A program made the translations under genes and the position numbers. 19,302 bases of DNA, from assembly GCA_005881055.1 (NCBI GenBank), contig VBHW01000011.1, positions 1 through 19,302 on the forward strand, written 5' to 3'. The notes beneath the pieces were generated by a model. The model ran no database searches. It saw nothing but the letters and a program-made list of their open reading frames with translations, and had not been told where the DNA came from. This DNA is from Chloroflexota bacterium (GTDB lineage Bacteria; Chloroflexota; Limnocylindria; Limnocylindrales; CSP1-4). Each line of letters starts with the position of its first letter. Within the stretch, counting starts at the first letter, position 1. Of this stretch, positions 11,027-17,047 are shown piece after piece.

Positions 11027-11365
11027 ATGCGCGTATCGGCCACCGCCAAGTACGTCCGCGGCTCAACCCGCAAGGCCCTCCTCGTCACGCAGGCGATCCG
11101 GGGCAAGCCGGTGGAGGAGGCCGCGGCCGCCCTCCGCTTCATGCCCCAGCATGCAGCGCGGGACGTCGCCGCCGTCCTCAAGAGCGCGACCGCGAACGCC
11201 GAGAACAACCACAACCTGTCCGCGGAGGACCTCGTGGTCGTGGACGCCCGTGCCGAGGAAGGGCCCACCATCAAGAGATACAAGCCGCGGGCCCAGGGTC
11301 GGGCGTTTCCGATCCACAAGCCGATGACCCACATCACCGTGGTCGTCGAGGACCGGGAGGCCTGA
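11027..11365 (+). CDS. rplV: 50S ribosomal protein L22
   Basis: L22 contacts all 23S rRNA domains and lines the exit tunnel opposite L4. It is 112 residues. The N-terminal MRVSATAKYVRGSTRKA and the hairpin segment RAEEGPTIKRYKPRAQGRAFPI, followed by K..THITVVVED, are diagnostic. The Shine-Dalgarno is weak, and the gene starts 8 nt after rpsS, suggesting coupling. rpsC follows after 3 nt. Confidence 0.98.
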   Translation: MRVSATAKYVRGSTRKALLVTQAIRGKPVEEAAAALRFMPQHAARDVAAVLKSATANAENNHNLSAEDLVVVDARAEEGPTIKRYKPRAQGRAFPIHKPMTHITVVVEDREA

Positions 11366-11368
11366 GGC

Positions 11369-12046
11369 ATGGGACACAAGGTCCATCCGTACGGCTTCCG
11401 GCTGGGTGTCTCGCGCACCTGGTCCGCGAAGTGGTACGCCGACAAGGAATACACCGCCCTCCTCCAGGAGGACATCGCCGTGCGGCAGCTCGTCGAGAAG
11501 CGGCTCGCCAACGCGAGCGTCAGCGGCGTCGAGATCGAGCGCGGCATCAACCACGTGACAGTCACGATCCACACGGCGAAGCCGGGCATCGTCATCGGCA
11601 AGGGCGGCGCGAACGTCGAGATCCTGCGCAGCCAGATCGGCGCCCTCACGCGCCGCAAGGTCAAGCTCGAGATCAAGGAGATCCGCCAGCCCGAGCTCGA
11701 TGCCTACCTCGTCGCGCTGAACATCGCCCAGCAGCTGAGCCGCCGGATCGCCTTCAAGAAGGCGATGAAGCAGGCCATCCAGCGGACGATGAAGGCCGGC
11801 GCGAAGGGCGTGAAGATCGCCGTCGCCGGTCGCCTCGGCGGCTCCGAGATGGGTCGCCGCGAGTGGGACCGCGAGGGGCGGATCCCGCTCGGGACGCTCC
11901 GCGCGGACATCAGCTACGGCCAGGTCCACGCGCACACCACGTACGGCCGGATCGGCGTCAAGGTGTGGATCTACCGGGGCGACGTCCAGCCCGAGCGCGC
12001 GCCGCGCGAGCTCGCACCGGCGGCTGCGGCCGCACCGGGGGCCTGA
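11369..12046 (+). CDS. rpsC: 30S ribosomal protein S3
   Basis: S3 forms part of the mRNA entry tunnel of the 30S subunit. It is 225 residues. It begins MGHKVHPYGFRLGV. The type II KH domain has its GKGG loop at residues 77-80, and the C-terminal domain has GRLGGSEMGRREW and GTLRADISYG. The last 10-12 residues are Ala/Pro-only, a mild form of the tails seen on S17, L15 and RpoC. GGGAGG at 11355-11360 within the end of rplV is the ribosome binding site. Confidence 0.98.
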   Translation: MGHKVHPYGFRLGVSRTWSAKWYADKEYTALLQEDIAVRQLVEKRLANASVSGVEIERGINHVTVTIHTAKPGIVIGKGGANVEILRSQIGALTRRKVKLEIKEIRQPELDAYLVALNIAQQLSRRIAFKKAMKQAIQRTMKAGAKGVKIAVAGRLGGSEMGRREWDREGRIPLGTLRADISYGQVHAHTTYGRIGVKVWIYRGDVQPERAPRELAPAAAAAPGA

Positions 12047-12049
12047 CAG

Positions 12050-12487
12050 ATGCTCATGCCCCGCCGGGTCAAGCACCGCAAGGTCATGCGCGGTCGGATG
12101 TCCGGCCTCGCCAAGGGCGGTAACGCCGTGGCCTTCGGCGACTACGGCCTGGCCACGCTCGAGCCCGCGTGGATCACCAGCCGGCAGATCGAGGCTGCCC
12201 GGCGCGCGATGACCCGTTCCGTCAAGCGCGGCGGCAAGATCTGGATCCGCATCTTCCCGGACAAGCCCGCGACGAAGAAGCCGGCCGAGACTCGCATGGG
12301 CTCCGGCAAGGGCGCGCCCGACCACTGGGTCGCCGTCGTGAAGCCCGGCCGCGTCCTGTTCGAGATGGCCGGCGTCGCGCGCGAGGAGGCCGTGGAGGCG
12401 ATGCGCCTGGCCGGTCACAAGCTCCCGGTCGCCACGCGGGTGATCGGCCGGGAAGGCGTCGCGGAGGCGAGCGATGGACATCGATAA
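12050..12487 (+). CDS. rplP: 50S ribosomal protein L16
   Basis: L16 helps position tRNA in the A and P sites of the 50S subunit. It is 145 residues, starting MLMPRRVKHRKVMRGRM; a start at the second Met (12056) is also possible. Typical segments are ITSRQIEAARRAMTR, KIWIRIFPDKP and the ETRMGSGKGAP loop. The 3' end overlaps rpmC by 14 nt in another frame, and that overlap follows the rpmC ribosome binding site. Confidence 0.98.
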   Translation: MLMPRRVKHRKVMRGRMSGLAKGGNAVAFGDYGLATLEPAWITSRQIEAARRAMTRSVKRGGKIWIRIFPDKPATKKPAETRMGSGKGAPDHWVAVVKPGRVLFEMAGVAREEAVEAMRLAGHKLPVATRVIGREGVAEASDGHR

Positions 12488-12680
12488 GGTGCGCGCCCTG
12501 ACGGACGTGGAGCTCGAGGCGGCGTTCCGGGACGCGAAGCAGGAGCTGTGGCAGGCGCGCTTCGCCCTGTCGACCCGCCAGCTCAAGGACTACAGCAGCA
12601 TCCCCCAGGCCCGTCGGACGATCGCCCGGATCATGACGGTCCAGATGGAAAGGCGCGCCGGGCGCGCACGCAGCGCCTGA
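12474..12680 (+). CDS. rpmC: 50S ribosomal protein L29
   Basis: L29 sits beside L23 at the tunnel exit. It is 68 residues, with the two-helix pattern of the family: VRALTDVELEAAFRDAKQEL and the signature LKDYSSIPQARRTIARIMT. ATG 12474 is preceded by GGAGG at 12463-12467, 6 nt away. It overlaps the end of rplP by 14 nt. rpsQ follows after 19 nt. Confidence 0.97.
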   Translation: MDIDKVRALTDVELEAAFRDAKQELWQARFALSTRQLKDYSSIPQARRTIARIMTVQMERRAGRARSA

Positions 12681-12699
12681 GCGCCGGAGATCACGCCAT

Positions 12700-13149
12700 A
12701 TGACCGAAACCATCCAGCACGTGCAGGGCAAGCGGAAGATCAAGGTCGGCCGCGTCGTCAGCGACAAGATGGACAAGACGATCGTCGTGTCCGTCGAGCG
12801 GCTGGCGCGCCACCGCCTGTACAAGCGCGTCATCCGCCTGACCACGCGTTTCAAGGCCCACGACGAGGACAACGAGGCGCGGGTCGGCGACACCGTCCGG
12901 ATCGAGGAGAGCCGGCCGCTGTCCGCGACGAAGCGCTGGCGCCTCGTCGCGGTCGTGGCGCGGGCCGGCGACCACGGGACGCCGGCCGAGCTCGTCTCCG
13001 AGGAGGAGGCGACGACCGAGGCGATCCACGCCGCCGCCCACCCCGGTCGTGATCGCGCCCAGGAGGCGCACGAGGCGCACGACGCCCAGGACGCCCAGGG
13101 CGCCGCGGACGCGACGAAGGCGGTCGAGGCGGCGGAGAGCACCGGATGA
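12700..13149 (+). CDS. rpsQ: 30S ribosomal protein S17 with a C-terminal extension
   Basis: S17 is an early 16S rRNA-binding OB-fold protein. Residues 1 to about 88 are the normal protein (KIKVGRVVSDKMDKTIVV, then RFKAHDEDNEARVGDTV and ESRPLSATKRWRLV). Most bacterial S17 proteins end soon after this, at 80-90 residues. This one has about 60 more residues, rich in Ala, Glu, Asp, His and Gln, with tandem triplets EAH EAH DAQ DAQ. The tail looks unstructured and its role is unknown. The ATG at 12700 has GGAGA at 12686-12690. The stop overlaps the rplN start (ATGA). Confidence 0.97.
   Translation: MTETIQHVQGKRKIKVGRVVSDKMDKTIVVSVERLARHRLYKRVIRLTTRFKAHDEDNEARVGDTVRIEESRPLSATKRWRLVAVVARAGDHGTPAELVSEEEATTEAIHAAAHPGRDRAQEAHEAHDAQDAQGAADATKAVEAAESTG
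13063..13098 (+). repeat. 9-bp in-frame tandem repeats in the rpsQ tail
   Basis: Two copies of GAGGCGCAC (13063-13071, 13072-13080) are followed by two copies of GACGCCCAG (13081-13089, 13090-13098). They encode EAH twice and DAQ twice. The repeats are exact within each pair and keep the reading frame, which points to growth of the tail by slippage or duplication. Confidence 0.9.
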
Positions 13150-13514
13150 TCCAGCCTCAGTCCCGCCTCAAGGTGGCTGACAACACGGGTGCCCGGACCA
13201 TCCAGTGCATCCGCGTCATAGGCCGCTCCCAGAAGACGATGGCCGGCGTGGGCGACGTCATCGTCGCGAGCGTCAAGCAGGCGATCCCGAACGCGGCCGT
13301 CAAGAAGGGCGACGTCGTGCGCGCCGTCGTCGTGCGGACGGCCAAGGAGTACGGCCGCCCGGACGGCAGCTACATCCGCTTCGACGAGAACGCGGCCGTG
13401 CTCATCAACAACCAGGGCAACCCACGGGGCACCCGGATCTTCGGGCCTGTCGCCCGGGAGCTGCGCGACAAGAACTACATGAAGATCGTGTCGCTCGCGC
13501 CGGAGGTGCTCTAG
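13146..13514 (+). CDS. rplN: 50S ribosomal protein L14
   Basis: L14 forms an intersubunit bridge with 16S rRNA and is the site where RsfS silencing factor binds in other bacteria. It is 122 residues, exactly the family size: MIQPQSRLKVADNTGAR, VGDVIVASVKQAIPN, YIRFDENAAVLIN and GTRIFGPVARELR. The start overlaps rpsQ by 4 nt, with GGAG at 13134-13137. In E. coli rplN opens the spc operon; here it is fused to the preceding genes. Confidence 0.98.
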   Translation: MIQPQSRLKVADNTGARTIQCIRVIGRSQKTMAGVGDVIVASVKQAIPNAAVKKGDVVRAVVVRTAKEYGRPDGSYIRFDENAAVLINNQGNPRGTRIFGPVARELRDKNYMKIVSLAPEVL

Positions 13515-13963
13515 TGGTGCGCCCGGAGACCCCCCGGATCACGAAGGTGCCCGAGCTGCGCAAGGGCGACACCGTCGTCGTGCTGTCCGGCAAGGACGCC
13601 GGCAAGCGCGGCGTCGTGGAGCGGATCTTCCGCGATCCCCGCGGCCGCATGCTCGGCTCGCGGAAGACATGGCGGAACGTAACGCCGCTGGCGGAGACGT
13701 CCGTCGTCGTCACCGGTCTGAACATCGCGAAGCGCCACACGAAGCCGCGCCCGCCGAGCTCGGCCCAGATGACGACGGGCCGCGTCCCGGCGTCGCAGCA
13801 CGGCGGGATCCTCGACATCGCGCAGCCGCTCGCGATCAGCAAGGTCATGCTCATCTGCAGCCGCTGTGACCAGCCCACGCGGATCGCCCACGCGACGCTC
13901 GAGAACGGCCGACGCGTGCGTGTCTGCCGCAACTGCGGCGAGCAGCTGGAGGCGAAGCCATGA
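13514..13963 (+). CDS. rplX: 50S ribosomal protein L24 with zinc-ribbon C-terminus
   Basis: L24 nucleates 50S assembly and lies near the tunnel exit. The KOW-type segment LRKGDTVVVLSGKDAGKRGVV is near residues 15-35, followed by GLNIAKRHTKP. The C-terminus has CSRC (115-118) and CRNC (138-141), a likely zinc ribbon found in many bacterial L24s. At 149 residues it is longer than the usual 100-115; the extra length is an N-terminal stretch and a longer middle part. GTG 13514 overlaps the rplN stop by one base; GTG 13517 is equally possible. GGAGGT at 13502-13507 serves either. The stop overlaps rplE (ATGA). Confidence 0.95.
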   Translation: MVRPETPRITKVPELRKGDTVVVLSGKDAGKRGVVERIFRDPRGRMLGSRKTWRNVTPLAETSVVVTGLNIAKRHTKPRPPSSAQMTTGRVPASQHGGILDIAQPLAISKVMLICSRCDQPTRIAHATLENGRRVRVCRNCGEQLEAKP

Positions 13964-14502
13964 CGCAGCGCCTCCGCGAGCGGTACAAGGCGGACGTGGT
14001 GCCCGCCCTCTCGAAGCAGTTCGAGTACGGCAATCCCATGCAGGTGCCTCGTGTCTCGAAGATCGTGGTGAACATCGGCCTCGGCGAGGCACTGACGAAC
14101 GCGAAGGCGATCGACGCGGCCGTGGGCGACCTGGCGCTCATCACCGGCCAGCGACCGATCGTCACGAAGGCGAAGCGCTCGATTGCCCAGTTCCGGCTGC
14201 GGACGGGCAACCCGGTCGGCGCAAAGGTGACGCTCCGCGGCGAGCGGATGTGGGACTTCCTCGAGCGGCTCACGGCCCTCGCGCTGCCGCGTATCCGCGA
14301 CTTCCGCGGCGTGCCCAGCCGCTCGTTCGACGGGCGCGGCAACTTCTCACTCGGGTTCCGCGAGCAGCTCGCCTTCCCCGAGATCGATTACGACAAGGTG
14401 GACCGTCTCCGCGGGCTGGAGGTCAGCATCGTGACGACGGCGAAGACCGACGAGGAGTCGAAGCGCCTGCTCGAGCTCCTCGGCATGCCCTTCGCCTCAT
14501 GA
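13960..14502 (+). CDS. rplE: 50S ribosomal protein L5
   Basis: L5 binds 5S rRNA and contacts the P-site tRNA. It is 180 residues, the normal size, with VPRVSKIVVNIGLGEA, the ITGQRPIVTKAKRSIAQFRL segment, GVPSRSFDGRGNFSLG and EIDYDKVDRLRGLEVSIVTT. ATG 13960 overlaps the rplX stop, with GGAGG at 13948-13952. It is followed by the longest gap in the S10-spc part, 196 nt, which holds copy B of the shared element. Confidence 0.98.
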   Translation: MTQRLRERYKADVVPALSKQFEYGNPMQVPRVSKIVVNIGLGEALTNAKAIDAAVGDLALITGQRPIVTKAKRSIAQFRLRTGNPVGAKVTLRGERMWDFLERLTALALPRIRDFRGVPSRSFDGRGNFSLGFREQLAFPEIDYDKVDRLRGLEVSIVTTAKTDEESKRLLELLGMPFAS

Positions 14503-14543
14503 GCCCGAGTCCGCCGATGGTCGCTCGCATCTCATCCGCTCGG

Positions 14544-14636
14544 ATGGCTCCGCACGTTGTTGGTACCTCCGCGCGCTCGTTCACGGACTCTCAAGTGCGC
14601 TCGCTCACGTGCTCGGGACCGCCTTGTGCGGAGCTC
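14544..14636 (+). repeat. Shared intergenic element, copy B (rplE-S14 gap)
   Basis: The partner of 8201-8286. The gap-free core 14571-14636 has identical blocks such as AGTGCGCTCGCTC, CGTGCTCGG and CGCCTTG. The internal 24-nt period is clearer here: 17-base units at 14574 and 14598 match at 14 of 17 positions. The flanks (14503-14543 and 14637-14689) do not match copy A. The copies lie about 6.3 kb apart in the same operon, each in the gap directly before a ribosomal protein gene. Confidence 0.65.
14547..14634 (+). promoter_or_regulatory. Long-range stem enclosing copy B
   Basis: GCTCCGCAC (14547-14555) pairs perfectly with GTGCGGAGC (14626-14634), 9 bp. It encloses the inner hairpin GCGCGCT (14571-14577) with AGTGCGC (14594-14600). 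A small stem CATCC/GGATG (14533-14546) precedes it. Copy A lacks this outer stem because the six or seven bases of the 5' arm are missing there. The fold suggests an RNA leader for the S14 gene, but this is inference. Confidence 0.5.
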
Positions 14637-14698
14637 GCCCGCCCGGCGATCTGCTTCGCTCAACCGGCGGACTCGGGCTCCGCGAGGGTAGGAGACTG

Positions 14699-14884
14699 AT
14701 GGCCAAGAAGTCACTCATCGCGAAAGCGAAGCGAACGCAGAAGTTCAAGGTGCGGACCTACAACCGCTGCACGGTGTGCGGCCGGCCGCGCGCGTTCATG
14801 CGCCGGTTCGCCCTCTGCCGCATCTGCTTCCGCGAGCGCGCCCTCCTCGGGTATCTCCCCGGCGTCACGAAGTCGAGCTGGTAG
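14699..14884 (+). CDS. rpsZ: 30S ribosomal protein S14, zinc-binding (type Z)
   Basis: S14 is a late-assembling protein of the 30S head. This is the short 61-residue zinc form: MAKKSLIAKAKRTQKFKVRT, then cysteines 24, 27, 40 and 43 (CTVC and CRIC), ending in GVTKSSW. ATG 14699 has AGGAG at 14690-14694, only 4 nt away. It is preceded by a 196-nt structured gap. Five nt separate it from rpsH. In some literature the gene is called rpsN; rpsZ is used for the zinc form. Confidence 0.97.
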   Translation: MAKKSLIAKAKRTQKFKVRTYNRCTVCGRPRAFMRRFALCRICFRERALLGYLPGVTKSSW

Positions 14885-14889
14885 ACACG

Positions 14890-15288
14890 ATGAACATCTC
14901 CGACCCCATCGCGGACATGCTCACCCGCGTCCGGAACGCCTCGCGCGCCCGGCACGCCGAGGTCGTCGTGCCGGCCTCGCGTACGAAGCGCGAGATCGCC
15001 CGGATCCTCAAGGACGAGGGCTTCATCGCGGACGTCCACGAGGAGCAGGCCGGCCCCGGCCGGGCGTTGCACCTGACGCTCAAGTACGTCGACGGGAAGG
15101 CACCGGTCGTCTCCGGGCTCAAGCGCATCAGCAAGCCTGGGCTCCGCGTGTACGCCCGTAAGACGGACATCCCGCGGGTGCTCGGTGGGCTGGGCATCGT
15201 CATCATCAGCACGAGCCAGGGCATCATGACCGGCGCGCAGGCCCGCAGGGCCGAGCTCGGTGGCGAAGTCCTGGCGTACGTCTGGTAG
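14890..15288 (+). CDS. rpsH: 30S ribosomal protein S8
   Basis: S8 binds the central domain of 16S rRNA and in E. coli represses the spc operon through an mRNA mimic near rplE. It is 132 residues: MNISDPIADMLTRVRNASRA at the start, ISKPGLRVYARKTDIPRVL in the middle and a C-terminus GIMT...ELGGEVLAYVW. ATG 14890 is chosen because it gives this family start; the ribosome binding site is weak, so coupling to the S14 gene is likely. S8 is a reasonable candidate ligand for the RNA structure before the S14 gene, though I see no clear S8-site motif there. Confidence 0.98.
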   Translation: MNISDPIADMLTRVRNASRARHAEVVVPASRTKREIARILKDEGFIADVHEEQAGPGRALHLTLKYVDGKAPVVSGLKRISKPGLRVYARKTDIPRVLGGLGIVIISTSQGIMTGAQARRAELGGEVLAYVW

Positions 15289-15293
15289 ACGCC

Positions 15294-15845
15294 GTGTCTC
15301 GCATCGGACGACTGCCCATCGCCGTCCCCGACGGCGTCACCGTCGCCATCGACGGCCGTTCGATCACGGTCGAAGGGCCGAAGGGGACGCTCCACCGCGA
15401 TCTCCACCCGGACATGGCCGTGGCCCTCGAGGACGGCAGGGTCGTCGTGACGCGCCCGACGGAGGCGAAGCAGCACAAGCAGCTCCACGGCCTGACCCGC
15501 ACGCTCGTGGCGAACATGGTCACGGGCGTCTCGACCGGCTATCGCAAGGGTCTCGAGATCACCGGCGTCGGCTACCGTGCTCAGAAGGTCGGCGAGCGAC
15601 TCCAGCTCAACCTCGGCTACAGCCATCCGGTCGAGATCGAGCCACCGCCGGGCATCTCGTTCGAGCTCGAGAACCCGACGCGGCTCACGGTCATCGGCAT
15701 CGACAAGGAGCTCGTCGGCGAGATCGCCGCCCGCGTCCGCGCGTCGCGCAAGCCCGAGCCGTACAAGGGCAAGGGCGTGCGCTACGCCGGCGAGGTCGTT
15801 CGCCGCAAGGCCGGCAAGGCCGGCAAGATCGGCGGCAAGAAGTAG
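15294..15845 (+). CDS. rplF: 50S ribosomal protein L6
   Basis: L6 lies near the factor-binding region of the 50S subunit. It is 183 residues in two similar domains: MSRIGRLPIAVPDGVTVAID with VEGPKGTL, then GYRKGLEITGVGYRAQ and the C-terminal signature EPYKGKGVRYAGE followed by RRKAGK. It starts at GTG 15294, 5 nt after rpsH, without a clear Shine-Dalgarno. The C-terminus is Lys/Gly-rich as usual. A 34-nt gap with a good ribosome binding site leads to rplR. Confidence 0.98.
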   Translation: MSRIGRLPIAVPDGVTVAIDGRSITVEGPKGTLHRDLHPDMAVALEDGRVVVTRPTEAKQHKQLHGLTRTLVANMVTGVSTGYRKGLEITGVGYRAQKVGERLQLNLGYSHPVEIEPPPGISFELENPTRLTVIGIDKELVGEIAARVRASRKPEPYKGKGVRYAGEVVRRKAGKAGKIGGKK

Positions 15846-15879
15846 CCGTGGGACAGGGATTCACAGAGGAACGTTCGCG

Positions 15880-16242
15880 ATGACCCTGGAAGCCGGCCGC
15901 GCGGCCGCACGACAGAAGCGCCACGACCGGATCCGCCTCACCCTGGCGGGTTCCGGCGGGCGACCGCGCCTGGCGGTCTTCCGCAGCATCAACCACATCT
16001 ATGCGCAGGTCATCGACGACGCGTCCGGTCGGACGCTCGCCGCGGCCTCGACCGTCGAGAAGGACCTCCGGGGCAAGCCCGGGACGAAGACGGACGAGGC
16101 CAGGGCGGTCGGTCGCCTCGTGGCCGAGCGGGCGAAGTCCGCCGGCATCGAGCGCGTCGTCTTCGATCGGGCCGGGTTCAGGTACCACGGGCGGATCAAG
16201 TCGCTCGCCGAGGCCGCCCGTGAAGCCGGCCTGGACTTCTGA
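15880..16242 (+). CDS. rplR: 50S ribosomal protein L18
   Basis: L18 delivers 5S rRNA to the 50S subunit. It is 120 residues: RQKRHDRIRLTLAG, then RPRLAVFRSINHIYAQVIDD, VGRLVAERAKSAGIERVVFDRAGFRYHGR and the LAEAAREAGLDF end. ATG 15880 fits the family start and has AGAGGA at 15865-15870. rpsE follows after 15 nt. Confidence 0.98.
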   Translation: MTLEAGRAAARQKRHDRIRLTLAGSGGRPRLAVFRSINHIYAQVIDDASGRTLAAASTVEKDLRGKPGTKTDEARAVGRLVAERAKSAGIERVVFDRAGFRYHGRIKSLAEAAREAGLDF

Positions 16243-16257
16243 TCGGAGGAGCAGACC

Positions 16258-16812
16258 GTGCCCAGGATCGACCCCAACAAGCTGACGCTCGAGGAGCGTG
16301 TCGTCCAGATCAACCGCGTCGCCAAGGTCGTCAAGGGCGGCCGGCGGTTCAGCTTCAGCGCGATCGTCGTCGTCGGTGACGGCGCCGGCCACGTCGGCGC
16401 GGGCCTCGGCAAGGCAGGCGAGGTGCCCGAGGCGATCCGCAAGGGCGTGGAGGACGCGAAGAAGCACCTCATCCGCATCCCGATGGTCGGCACGACGATC
16501 CCCCACGAGGTCCGCCAGGAGTACGCCGCCAGCAAGGTCCTCCTCAAGCCAGCCTCCCAGGGGACCGGCGTGATCGCCGGCGGGTCCGTCCGCGCCGTCG
16601 TCGAGGCGGCGGGGATCCGCGACATCCTCGCGAAGACGCACGGCTCGACGAACCCCGTGAACGTGACGCGCGCCACGATCGAGGCGCTTCGCGGGCTCCA
16701 CTCGGCGGAGGAGCTGAGCGCGCATCGCGGCGTCCGGCTGCGGAGCCTCGTCGCCGGGCAGCCGAGCGGGGCGAACGGCAGGGAGACTCCGGAGGCCAGT
16801 GGTGCCCGGTAG
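16258..16812 (+). CDS. rpsE: 30S ribosomal protein S5
   Basis: S5 contributes to decoding accuracy and the mRNA entry channel. It is 184 residues. The N-terminal dsRBD-like part has LEERVVQINRVAKVVKGGRRFSF and the GDGAGHVGAGLGKA loop; the C-terminal part has PASQGTGVIAGGSVRAVVEAAGI and KTHGSTNPVNV. The last 20 or so residues extend past the usual end and are Gly/Ala/Ser-rich. GTG 16258 is supported by a strong GGAGGAG at 16245-16251. The 3' end overlaps rpmD by 11 nt. Confidence 0.98.
   Translation: MPRIDPNKLTLEERVVQINRVAKVVKGGRRFSFSAIVVVGDGAGHVGAGLGKAGEVPEAIRKGVEDAKKHLIRIPMVGTTIPHEVRQEYAASKVLLKPASQGTGVIAGGSVRAVVEAAGIRDILAKTHGSTNPVNVTRATIEALRGLHSAEELSAHRGVRLRSLVAGQPSGANGRETPEASGAR
16791..16795 (+). 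promoter_or_regulatory. Shine-Dalgarno deciding the rpmD start
   Basis: GGAGG lies inside the end of rpsE. It is 6 nt from GTG 16802 and only 3 nt from GTG 16799, so the second GTG is preferred. Confidence 0.6.
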
Positions 16813-17047
16813 CCTGCGCGTCACCCAGACGAAGAGCACGATCAGCCAGATCGCCCGCAACCGGGCGACGGTGCGCGCGCTCGGGCTCCACCGCATCGGC
16901 CACACCGTCGAGGTGCCCGACAATCCGGCGACGCGCGGAATGGTCCGGCAGGTCCGATTCCTCGTGTCCGTGGAGGAGGTCCCCGAGACGAACGGGCGAA
17001 CCGCGCCGAAGGAGACGGGGCGCTCCGCGCCTGAGGAGAAGGCATGA
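16802..17047 (+). CDS. rpmD: 50S ribosomal protein L30 with a short C-terminal tail
   Basis: L30 is a small 50S protein. The conserved part is LRVTQTKSTISQIARNRATVRALGLHRIGHTVEVPD...TRGMVRQVRFLVSVEEV, about 60 residues. Standard L30 ends there; this one continues for about 20 residues made of a duplicated unit (GRTAPKET then GRSAPEEK). Total 81 residues from GTG 16802, or 82 from GTG 16799. It overlaps rpsE by 11 nt and rplO by 4 nt (ATGA), so it is embedded by translational coupling. Confidence 0.96.
   Translation: MPGSLRVTQTKSTISQIARNRATVRALGLHRIGHTVEVPDNPATRGMVRQVRFLVSVEEVPETNGRTAPKETGRSAPEEKA
16994..17041 (+). repeat. 24-bp in-frame tandem duplication in the rpmD tail
   Basis: Units 16994-17017 and 17018-17041 match at 19 of 24 positions and encode GRTAPKET and GRSAPEEK. 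The second unit contains the AGGAG (17034-17038) that serves as ribosome binding site for rplO, so the repeat has both coding and signal content. Confidence 0.8.

Noticed and set aside
14571..14614. Resemblance of the GCGCGCTCG...GCTCGCTCAC pattern to viral inverted terminal repeats
   Set aside because: Only short GC-rich words match. There is no rep gene, no full terminal palindrome and the context is a bacterial ribosomal operon.
14544..14699. A 51-codon frame from ATG 14544 ending on the S14 start (TGATG)
   Set aside because: It has no Shine-Dalgarno, and the same frame is already open far upstream across rplE, so its openness carries no information. It is not homologous to the copy A peptide.
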